Assembly: GCA_002897115.2 (NCBI GenBank)
Contig: BCIH01000019.1
Span: 1 to 64,000, forward strand
DNA from: Prototheca cutis
Taxonomy: Eukaryota; Chlorophyta; Trebouxiophyceae; Chlorellales; Chlorellaceae
Direction of reading: 5' to 3'
Length of the DNA stretch: 64,000 nt
A program made the position numbers and the translations under genes. The notes under the pieces were generated by a model. It made no database searches and was not told the DNA's origin. It was given only the letters and a program-made list of their open reading frames with translations. This document shows, piece by piece, positions 45,140 through 54,813 of the stretch (its first letter is position 1; every line of letters begins with the position of its first letter).

Positions 45140-46360
45140 GGAAGCGAGGGGCTTCTGTGGAGCATCCAGTGTGGACGGGGTTACGTGAAGCGTTGAAGAA
45201 GGATGAGGTGACCTCCCTGCAGCAGCTCCACGTCACTGTCTCCGGCTCCAAAAAGTTGACAAACAAAGTGCGTAGGATGTTATGATTCCTATGGCTTCGG
45301 CAGGGGAGACGGCGGGAATCATTCGGCACGTCGGGAAGGACACCGATTTGTTCATCGCGGTGCCAGGCCGGGCTCGTCATCACCTTTGGTTACGTACGTG
45401 GGGGTGCGGGATGCCGGGACCAAACCCCGGTGCCCATCGCCCTCTCCAGCGCCAGCCCCGCGAGACTTGCGAGGCAGGATGCGATGCCATGAGCAGAAAA
45501 TGGGCTATAATGCCCATCAAACAAGGTTTCTGGGGGATCGGACCATTCTGTCGCTCCATGAACGGGCCAGCACCTGGGCATCAGTCATCTCACCCCTTGC
45601 ANGGCAGTGGGTCGTCCATTGCCCGCTGATCCATCACGCAAGTGCGCAGCCGGGAGGACCTCCCGGGGGTGGTTTCTCTGTCCTAACTTAACCCTGGCCT
45701 GGCTCCTGTCTTTGAACAAGGCACGGCCCAACTGACAAGCCGCAATGTGGGCAGTGCCACCCCACCAAATTGACTGGGTATGTGACGTTTTGACGTGCCA
45801 GGGTGCACACTGCTCCACTGGAGTGGGCGCGCCGAGGCCCAGAGCCCGCTCGCTTGATGCTTGGGCGGCATTGATGCCGGGCCTGGGAGTGGCAAGATGC
45901 GCCACATGACCGGCATGTAAAGGGACACAGCCTTATCCATGGCGATGCTTGTTTCATAAGCCTTGCAGATGGGTTGAATCCATTGTTCTATCACCTGCAA
46001 GCCATATTTCCGTGGGGACGTGGCTTGTAGAGTTGGGTCCTGGCAGGTGAAATCACGTGACAACCTTGCTTGTTTGTTTGCAGATCCTCCATTCGCTGAA
46101 TGCTGAATCCGGTGGTGAATCATGGAGGCAGTCTGCATGTTTGAGATGCCCAGGTTGGATGCGTAAAATCAGTCACGTAATCGTGCGATTGGCCCCGTGA
46201 CGTCAGTCACACGTTCACGTGAGCTTCCTCGCACGTGCGCAGATGGCCCCGCCCCGTTCCGCGGTCCACTCCGGGGCCCACCATTCAAACCACACGCCCA
46301 TGCATCCTGCGGGTGGCAATGTAACTGTTTTCATTGCCCATTTTGAAGGTCATTTCAATC
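45140..46360. other. Divergent promoter region, bZIP / Rtt106-like chaperone
   Basis: 1.2 kb with no supported gene. Contains an inverted repeat with TATAAT loop (atgggctataatgcccat, 45500-45517) and, near the chaperone, CRE and G-box motifs listed separately. Confidence 0.5.
46198..46237. promoter_or_regulatory. CRE and G-box cluster
   Basis: A perfect palindromic TGACGTCA (46198-46205) followed by CACGTG at 46216-46221 and again at 46232-46237, 124-163 bp upstream of the chaperone ATG. These are core bZIP-binding palindromes; function is inferred only from motif. Confidence 0.5.
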
Positions 46361-47021
46361 ATGGAGCGTCTAGAATCATTGGTGGGGTCCCTTGCTGCGG
46401 GGCCTGCGCTGTTGAACGCCCTGCGGACGGTGAACCTTGGGGACACAATCCTGCCGTCCCTGATCGCGGATGTTCTCCAGCAGCGGGCGGTGGCCAAGCC
46501 AGATGCCGCTCNCATTGCACAACCCAGCACGCCAAATGAACCTGAGCTGTGCAGGTTGGCCCAGATTTCCTGCGTGGCTCCAAGGTATGAGGTTCAAGGG
46601 TGGCGCTTTGAGGCCAGGGAGGATGGGTGGTAACTGGCAGGGACAAAAGACATGGGGTACACGAGGGCGTGGGAGGCCGCGTATGTGTGCATGCGTTTGA
46701 TTCCACGCCACTGTTACGTACGTGGGCAGCAATGACGTTTGCGCCAGCTTTCTTGTGCCGGTTTAAGCAGGGGAAAATACGATGCCAGCTTTCGGACTTC
46801 GGTCCTGTCCTTGGAAAACGCCAAGGGCAGCGTCTCTGTGCCATACATGGCCATATCACATGTCGTGGTGAGGAAATGGGGTGGCCGATTGGCTTTTGCC
46901 ATGTGCTGGGTATGTTTGCTGCTCACTCGCTGAGGGCCTCTTTTCGCTCAGGACGAGGCATGTGCTTCTCCATGAGGTGGTGCAGCTCCCCCTCATCCTC
47001 ACCTCCCCCCCTCTTGGGCAC

Positions 47022-47096
<75 letters not shown>

Positions 47097-48992
47097 ACCC
47101 CCACCACACACACACACACACACACCCCATACCTGCAGGTCCTGGACTCTCTGCCGGGCGATACAAAGGGCCGGGTGCTACTGCAGCTGGTCTTGAAGCC
47201 GTGCGTCTCTTGGGATGGGAAAGGCACTTTGTTGGGTGCGCGGGGTGATTGAGGGAAGTGAGTGCCCGGGTGGTGTCAGACCTCGTCTCGGTTGACCAGA
47301 TCTTTGGCCGGTCTCAGAGACGTAGACTCTGATCGTAAGCAGGCCTGACAAGAGCTGAATGAATGGAGCCCGATACATGCCAATCAGCTGGCCTGGCGAT
47401 GCCGGTGACAGTGGCATGCGGCGATTGATCAGCAACACCACGAATATCTCACAGGATCACCACTAACCCCCCACATTACTGTGCAGAAATGCGCATGTCA
47501 TGAACGGCAAGACGGCACTGTCTTCGGTGGTGTTGACCACCTCTGCCTCAGAACGCTTGAGCGTCAATGCCTGCAAGGGCGGCGGCCTAGTGGAGGGCCC
47601 CGCCGCCGTTGTCGTGTGTTCCCTGTTGGGGTGAGTCCCGACACCTGGCTGTCAGCGGATGCCATGGGGTCCAAATGAACACTTACTTTGCTGCCACAGA
47701 TCCACCCATGTTATCACGCCCCTTGCTTATTGATGAAGCTCCGCTTTCCTACTGCAACCCATATTAAAAAACAGGCAGATGGGTGTGGCGCCGTCGGCCT
47801 TCTGCTCTCCAGACCCGGCGGTGTTCAAGTCACTGACTCAGGGGCATGCGGGCGTGCCTGCCCACGTCAAGGCCAAGTCCGGCACCCTCTTTCCTATCCC
47901 CGCTGGCATCTGCTTCCTCGAGTCGGTGCGGACTTGTGTATTGCCGGTGGGAATGTTGGTTTGATATGAGGCCGTGGGAAGCCTGGCAAGGGCCTGCTTG
48001 CATGACATGGAAGATGGGGTTCCGCCGTCCTGCAGTCAAGACTCCACGACACCACAACTGCCAGCAACCTCCCCCCTTCCCACGACACAAACAGCCGGCA
48101 ATCTTCATCCCTCGGAACGACATGCGGGCGCTGGAACTGGCCCGGGCCGGGGGCACCTCGGCCACGTTTGACATTGTGGTGCACAAGAAAGATGGAACGG
48201 TGCAGGAATTTGACATGCTGCCCCGGGACGAGGCCGGACCCATTGAATGTAGGTGGACTAGAAGCGCAGTGCTGATTGATGACTGGATTCGTGTGGATAA
48301 GTATGTTTGGCATTCCAGCCAACCCAGCCCCTTGGGCCCTACACCGCCGATCCGCTCGGCATTCAACAACATACCCACATGCAGCATATGCCATGCGCAT
48401 GGACATTCCCATGGGATGCCCCGAGGGCTCTGGCGAGGACAGCGAAGAGGACGCAGCGGCTTCAGACGATGAGCAGTCAGAGGGTGCCGCGTCTTCAAAT
48501 GCGGACGTGCGTGTGTGGTGGCGTTTGCTTGTGGTGCAATGGGGATGTTTGGCCCCTACCCAGCGGTGTGCTTGCTTCCACACACAATGAACCTGCAACA
48601 TGCCTTACACCCCCACCCATCATTACATAATCCCTCCGCAGGACGAGGACTTCAACCCAGCATCGTCCAGCAGCTCCGGCAAAGAAGAGGGACCGTATGA
48701 TGGTGAGGGAGGGTGCCGTTTCGTGGTGGCCCCGATGCGGCAGCTCTGTAATCCACCGATTTTGATTTGATGTGTTCCGCGATAGCAGCATCTGGCGTCC
48801 TTTGTGTGTGCATGGGAGGCTCACCCACTTCCCACCAACGCATGCACAGGCTCCGATGGCGACGAAGATGGCGCCGAGTCTGACGAATCAGCGGATCTTG
48901 TCTCCGAGGACGACATGTCAGTGGCAGCGCTTCGCAAGATTATGGACAGTGAAGGCGCCGCCAGAAAAAGGCAGCGTGTCGCCACGCCGTGA
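46361..48992 (+). CDS. Rtt106/POB3-type histone chaperone
   Basis: Tandem PH-like histone chaperone of the Rtt106 family, acting in the nucleus on H3-H4. Nine exons: 46361-46554, 46771-46867, 47139-47200, 47487-47630, 47775-47925, 48095-48248, 48385-48506, 48642-48702, 48850-48992; 376 codons (375 aa). First PH module: YDASFRTSVLSLENAKGSVS then ISHVVVLDSLPGDTKGRVLL. Second: SGTLFPIPAGICFLESPAIF, then a segment opening IPRNDMRALELARAGG and a strand pair FDIVVHKKDGTVQEF. Both match Rtt106 spacing. The C-terminal 100 residues are acidic (SGEDSEEDAAASDDEQSEG) and end in a basic KRQRVATP. One ambiguous base at 46512. Intron 2 holds a 64-base poly-C run. Confidence 0.85.
47033..47096 (+). repeat. 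64-base poly-C tract in Rtt106-like intron 2
   Basis: Unbroken C run, followed by CCACC and an (AC)n run, then the acceptor acctgcag at 47138. It acts in place of a normal polypyrimidine tract. Confidence 0.95.
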
Positions 48993-49204
48993 CGTGGCTG
49001 TAAGAAAGAAAGAAAGAGAGAGAAAGCGCAGGCATTCACTCACTTGATGATCAATCAGGCTGTCGTTACGGACCCCTGCCCAACCACCGGGAGCTCAATG
49101 GGAGCAGAATAGTCACTGGGCAAGAAAATGCTCTCTCTGGTATGCATGCACATTCTATCTCGAGGCAACAGACGGGCACTGCATCAAGGTGACCCACCGA
49201 GTCG

Positions 49205-51967
49205 TCAGCCCAGCCTCAGCGCGGTGAGCCGGGCTCGGAGCGCGGGGTCGAGCTCGCTGCCATCGCTTACGTCATCCACAGGATTTTCGAGCACCATGTC
49301 ATCCAGCACATCTGGCAGTGGGGACAGCCGTGAGCCCGAAGCGCGGAGCTCGCCGGTACCAAGCGGGTCGGACCGGCCTCTGCCGTCGCTGGTGTTGCGT
49401 CTGGGTCGCAGCCCGGAGCTGNCAGCTAGTGTGCTGTCGCCGGTGCCGCGCTTGCCGCTCCTCCGGCTGCTGGTCCGACCGTTGCCACCACCTGCTGTGA
49501 ACAGCGTTGGCCGGGTGTGGAGGTTTCTCCCGCAGCGCTATTTTGGGGCAGGAATGTGGTTCCCTCGTTCCAGCAGGCACCACCCAGGGAAGTATTGGGG
49601 GCCAGAGGTACGATGCCCAGGGGGATTCTTTCCTGCACCTAGTTTCCATCAATCTCATCAGGAAATGCGTCTGTTTGGCCCAAGGCTCCATAACAAATCA
49701 AGCCCCCCCCCCCCCCCNCNCACACACACAAAGAACCAACTCATCCACGTGCCTTGAGCCATCATGGCCTGAAAAGCTCGGAGACGGTCCACACTGGAGC
49801 CGTCGCGGAGGCTGGTCGGGCCCACGTCCTGCTGGCTTCCCTGCAGTTGCCGCCGCCGCGTCCGCGCCCGGACCACCGCGAGTCCAACCACCGCCACCAT
49901 ACCGACGATCTGAAGCACCTGCAGTGGTTGAGGTGGTGCATTTTAGGGGACGGCCGGGGACTGGGTGGGTGTGGAAGGTTGACAACAATGGATGGCAAAC
50001 GTCCTCCTTGTCGAACAGCGCCTGACCAACACAGGGGTATACAAGCTTCACTCAAAGCCGGGCATGAAATAACCCCCCCTCGGTCGCTCGCCAACGACCG
50101 CCCCCGAGCACCTTGATGCCTCCAGAGAGCATGGCGAGTGGGCTGTGGGGCTCCGGGTTGCTGCTTGGTCCCTCCAAGGGTGCCGAATCCGAGCGCAACT
50201 CAAATACGCACACGAGGCCGCCAGGCAAGGCAGCAGCGAGGAGGGGCCGCCGCGCACTGCCAGCCAGCAGCACGGGTCCATGACGACCAAATAAGCTATC
50301 CACACCACCTTCACTACCCCCTCGCGCCCTTGCCACCTCGGTGACTTGGAAAGCCACTTCAGAAGGGTGCACAGAAGCCACCAGCACGGTCGGCAGTGGG
50401 GCAGTTCCACGTGCTTTGGGCCCCCGGGCCTTGCCCGCAACTTGATACACTGCCAGCCCTCGTTGATCAGCGGCAGTCGTGACGAGCAGACCAGCCGGCG
50501 TAACAAAGGCCATGGCCATGGCTCCTTCAGATGTCGTTGTTTCCCCATCTATGAACTGTGACGATGCCATCCCCGGCGCTCTCGCGCCCGGCAGTGCCTG
50601 TGCCCCCGGACTCAGCAGGCACTCTGCTGCTCCATTGCGCAGCGTGCGCAGCGTGACGAGCCGGCCACCGGCCGTCACGGCCATGACGCTCTCGCCACGA
50701 ATGGAAACGGCTGCGAGGAACCCACTACCACCGATCATTTCTCTGTCGCCCTCGGCGTCATTCAACGGGCACGGGTGGATTTCTGGTGGTTCTGTTTCGG
50801 CGGCGGCAGTCGTATGACCAAAAGCATCCTTGCTGCTGCTGCGTGTAACAGCTGAAAGGCGCGTCACAGGCGCTACACCCCAGCGCGTCAGCACCGCCCG
50901 GGGGGTCAGCAGCACCGGCGCCTGCTCCGGCGCAAAGGCCTGCTCCAGTATTAGCCGCAATGCACCAGAACCTCGCCGCAGTCCATCCCCTCGAACTTCA
51001 ACCACAGCCACTGTGGCCGCTGTCGTGCGGGCCATGACGACGACGGGACCCTTGACGATCGCACTGGGGTCAAGCATGGGCTTGGCCCCGCCCTCCCCGC
51101 TGCGCCAGGGGAGCAGTTCCATGACCGCGCCGGCCAGGGTCTCTGAGCATGCAGTGGCACCAGAGGCTTCCTCGTCCAGCCGTGCTGGCACGCCCGAGTC
51201 GCGTGCCCGTGCCAGAACTGGCAGTGGGATGACTAATCTTATGAGTTCGCCAGTTTTCCGGCCCGCCATCAGCACCAGCGCCCCGGGTTCGCGCCAGGAC
51301 GTTATGGCCGTCACGGCGGCCGTGGCATCTCCTGCAGGGGGCATAAGCAGCAGGCAGATCTTGTACTACATCATCACACACATACACACTCTCCAACACG
51401 ACAGTCGGGTTCCATGGCATTCCTCCATTGCATTCCACAGTGCAGGTCCCCAAACCCATGCGGTCGATGACCGCATTCAGCACCCCTCTGCCCGACAAAG
51501 CCAACAACAGCAGCAGCATCAACCAGATAAACCGACAGACCGATGGAGACATGTGTACTTGCCTGGGAGGCTGCTGGCGAGCACTGCACCCTGTGCCGAG
51601 ACCAGGTGCAGCGCACCTGCAGCGGTGCCCACCGCCAGCACCTGCTGCCTGGGGCCGCGTCCTGCGGCGTCCGCACCAACCCAGTGCAGGGCTGTGACGT
51701 TGGCATGCACCCAGTGGGCCGCCAGGGGCTGCGCCAGGTCGCGCCATGTCGGCAGGGAGGTGAAGAGGGGAGTGATCTTGGGCGCCTCTGTCGCGCTGGT
51801 CCCTGCAGAAATGGACCTCTGCAGCTCGGAACACGGATATAGAATTCATGATACAGCGAGCACGTGCCCCGCGCTGTACCTGGGAAGGGAGCTGCTCGGC
51901 AACATCCAATGCCGATGGCAAGCAGGGCCACCCACGACAGGCCCAAGCAGAGGGTGCGGGCCCTCAT
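49205..51967 (-). CDS. Unidentified type I membrane protein with propeller-like lumenal domain
   Basis: I do not recognise this family. Exons 51880-51967, 51563-51802, 50112-51331, 49753-49918 and 49205-49494 give 668 codons (667 aa). Residues 1-27 are a clear signal peptide (LSWVALLAIGIGCCRAAP). About 480 lumenal residues follow with repeated short beta-strand phrases (QQVLAVGTAAGALHLVSAQG; GESVMAVTAGGRLVTLRTL; GLLVTTAADQRGLAVYQV; GPVLLAGSARRPLLAA), suggesting a WD40/quinoprotein-like propeller. One transmembrane helix (LQIVGMVAVVGLAVV) near residue 520 is followed by an Arg-rich stop-transfer and a 130-residue Ser/Arg-rich cytosolic tail ending DVLDDMVLENPVDD...LRLG. Introns 2 and 4 have GC donors. 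EMC1-like or FG-GAP-like proteins are candidates but unproven. Confidence 0.7.
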
Positions 51968-52386
51968 CCCCGGGAGCTGGCCCTCTGTCCGCTATATTTG
52001 CATAATGAAGTGATCTGTTGAATGCGGGATGTACCATGCGAGATGCCGTGAAGACAAGCGAGCGGCTAGAGCTGATTGCGCTCTTTGCATGGCAATGGCG
52101 TGCTGTGGGGCGTCCTCCATCTGCGGGGAGATCGCAACCCTTGACCTTGCGAAAATTGGGGATGACGCGGGGAGGCGGCCGCTGGAGTCCCGGCTGGCTC
52201 TCGTATAAGCGGCGAAGCCGGTCTCTAGAATAAATTGACCGTAGACGAGGTTGCAGATCGTTCACGAGGGCTCCTGGCAGGCTCCTGTCCCGGCGCGGTC
52301 GACTCCCTGTTTCTCACAACGACACCCGTCGAGCAGCTGCTCTGAAAGCTGCGCCTTGCGCGCGGGGAGGCCTCTGTGTTTTCAGA
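51968..52386. other. Divergent promoter region, membrane protein / Rab5-like
   Basis: 419-bp shared upstream region, no gene seen. Confidence 0.45.
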
Positions 52387-53396
52387 ATGGTGGAGCAGGT
52401 ACAACAATCGAAGCTGGTGCTGCTGGGCGAGATGGGCTCGGGCAAGACGTCGCTGGTCCAGCGCTTTGTTCGAGGGCAGTATTTCGAGCACCAGGCAAGT
52501 GCGGGGAGGGGAACGCGGCATTGTCATGGCCGACGTGCCGGGTAGCGGTGGGCCCACTCATGCCCACATGTCATGCCATCAAGGCCTCACGGCCTTGGAG
52601 CGGGTGCCGAGAGGGGAGTCGAAGCTGCCGGGAGCTGAACTTCTTGCCACTCATGTGTGGGGGCCCTGCGCTACCCAGGCCATGTGATGTCTCCTGGCAC
52701 TCATGGCCACCACGCCTCCCCTTGCAACCCCCCACCACGCAGGAATCGACGATCGGGGCTTCATTCTTCACAAAACTGATCCCAGAGAAGCACGTCAAGT
52801 TTGAGATCTGGTGCGCGGGTGCAGGGTGGGGTGAGGGGACATTGGAGTGCAGTGACTGGGACTGGCCCCCCCTGTCGGGGTGAACAGCTGGCTGGCCTCT
52901 TCCTGCCTTCCAGGGCATGAGCCCCTCCACAGGTATGCACACATGAACACAGGGACACAAAGAAACACTAAACAAGCAACGCAGGGATACAGCGGGGCAG
53001 GAGCGGTACCACTCGCTGGCTCCCATGTACTATCGGGGCGCGGCGTCGGCGGTGGTTGTCTTTGACGTGACGATGCCTGCCAGTTACGAGCGCGCAAAGA
53101 AGTGGGTGCACGAGCTTCGCCAGAATGTGGCCAACCCGGACTTGATCATTGCGTTGGTCGGAAACAAGGTGGACTTGGTGGACGCGCGGGCAGTCCCCGA
53201 GGCCGACGCCCGGAACTACGCCGCTGAGTCGGGCCTGCTGTACTACGATGCGTCTGCAAAGGCCAACATCAATGTCGTCCAGATCTTCGAGGACATCGCC
53301 GATCGGCTGCCACGTGCCGCCCCCACGCAGCCGGCCCAGGGCATCGCCCTCGACGAGGCGCCCGCCCCCGCTGCCCGCCGCGCAGCCTGCTGCTGA
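52387..53396 (+). CDS. Rab5-like small GTPase
   Basis: Endosomal Rab of the RAB5/RABF group. Exons 52387-52494, 52743-52810 and 52985-53396 give 196 codons (195 aa). G1 GEMGSGKTSLVQRF; switch I ESTIGASFFTK (Rab5 signature); G3 WDTAGQERYHSLAPMYYRGA, with the Trp codon split by intron 2; G4 NKVD; G5 SAKA. It ends ...RRAACC, a double-cysteine geranylgeranylation signal. G1 differs from the usual Rab5 GESAVGKSS, with Gly-Ser replacing Ala-Val. Intron 1 has a GC donor (CAG|gcaagt). Likely acts in early-endosome fusion. Confidence 0.95.
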
Positions 53397-54246
53397 GCGC
53401 TTTGGGGGGGGGACTGTGGGGCAGCCGTTGCCTGGGACCGAGTTTTTACAGGGCCGAGAATGGTGGTGCAGACGTGTCTGTTTGATGGAAGGGCACGCAG
53501 GACGGCGACGTGACCTGCGGGCGTTTCCNCACCAGGCACGTGCCCCCACGCACGCGTGGAATGGAGTCGAGTCGGCACCAGAAGGAGGAAAGGAGGCCGT
53601 CCTTGCTTGAGGGAGCCAGACGGGTACCAAGGATACTCCCTTTACTTGGGCTGGAACGTCTGTGGGTATTCTGATGATACACTGTTCCATGCTGGTGCCA
53701 CCCAGTGAACTGACAGAGTCACGCTGCCCCTCGATTTCCCCGCACATGCTGTTGCCATCTGCTCGTTCAACCTATCCTGTGAAGCCGGATTTCCCTGCTC
53801 AAAAGTTTGGAACGACCCCCTCTTCCCACGTGCGTTCCTGAGGACAGCGGGTGTCCAAGCCGATGCCCCCGGCTCCCACCCACCATCCCCACATTCGTTC
53901 GCTTCCTGTCTCGAGGTTTGGGCAGCATCATGTACACTAGAAGCGCCGTTTGGGCCGGGCTTGGAACGGGGTTCCGCGAGTGTGATTGCAGGGTGAAATA
54001 AGCTCCGGCTGCGGCAAGAAAGCAAGGCTTGGGAAGGAGAGCTGCAAGGGACCCGCGGCGCTGGTATGGCGCATTGGTCAACCCATGCAATACGTCGTTA
54101 TTGAGCATGCTGGGCATAGCGAGGGGGGGGGGGGGGGGGGGGGGGGNNNNNNNNNNNNNNNNNNNNNNNNNNNNNNNNNNNNNNNNNNNNNNNNNNNNNN
54201 NNNNNNNNNNNNNNNNNNNNNNNNNNNNNNNNNNNNNNNNNNNNNN

Positions 54247-54300
<54 letters not shown>

Positions 54301-54813
54301 AATCAAGGACGAACTGTTCCATCGCTGCTAAGCATCCACAGAATTGGGTTGGTGATTCATCCTCACGTCAGGAGTCTTGGCAAGGGCAGCCCTTCCAAGC
54401 CCCTCGCATGCACACTCAGGGGCTTCATAGACTACCCAGCAAGGCAAAGAGCCCAGACGACATAAGGGCCAAGACGACGGCAAGCTTGTTGAACAAGCGC
54501 AGGACGGCGTTGGGTGTTCCTTATGTTTCCTCTTTTTTTGGGGGGGGGGGGCCATTGGGTACAGAAGCCCTCAAGCTGGGGCAAAGCACGCGACGCAGTA
54601 AGTCATGAACAATGGCCCGGGGCGGCGTGCCGGCCGCCAAGCAGAATGTTCGCCCCTCTTTGAGTTTGCCCACATGGTGGTGGGTAGTAGGAAAAAGGGG
54701 GTAGGGAGGTGGGGGGTCGAGCACCAGCCAGCAACACCTGTCCCCACCCCGATGCACACACAAACGCCAACACAAGAAAAATCATCATTGTTCTTTCTTT
54801 CTTTCTTTCCCGC
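53397..54813. other. Convergent intergenic region with poly-G gap
   Basis: 3' flanks of the Rab gene and ferroxidase gene. Holds a poly-G/N gap (54123-54299) and a G run near 54540. No gene seen; frames through the poly-G are artefacts. Confidence 0.55.
54123..54299 (+). repeat. Poly-G tract interrupted by a 100-N gap
   Basis: 24 G, then exactly 100 N (54147-54246), then 53 G. A placeholder gap within a homopolymer: true length unknown. Confidence 0.95.

Noticed and set aside
46627..47196. Frames encoding poly-proline or poly-glycine (also near 54030-54330 and 60390-60830)
   Set aside because: Pure translation of homopolymer runs in introns or gaps.
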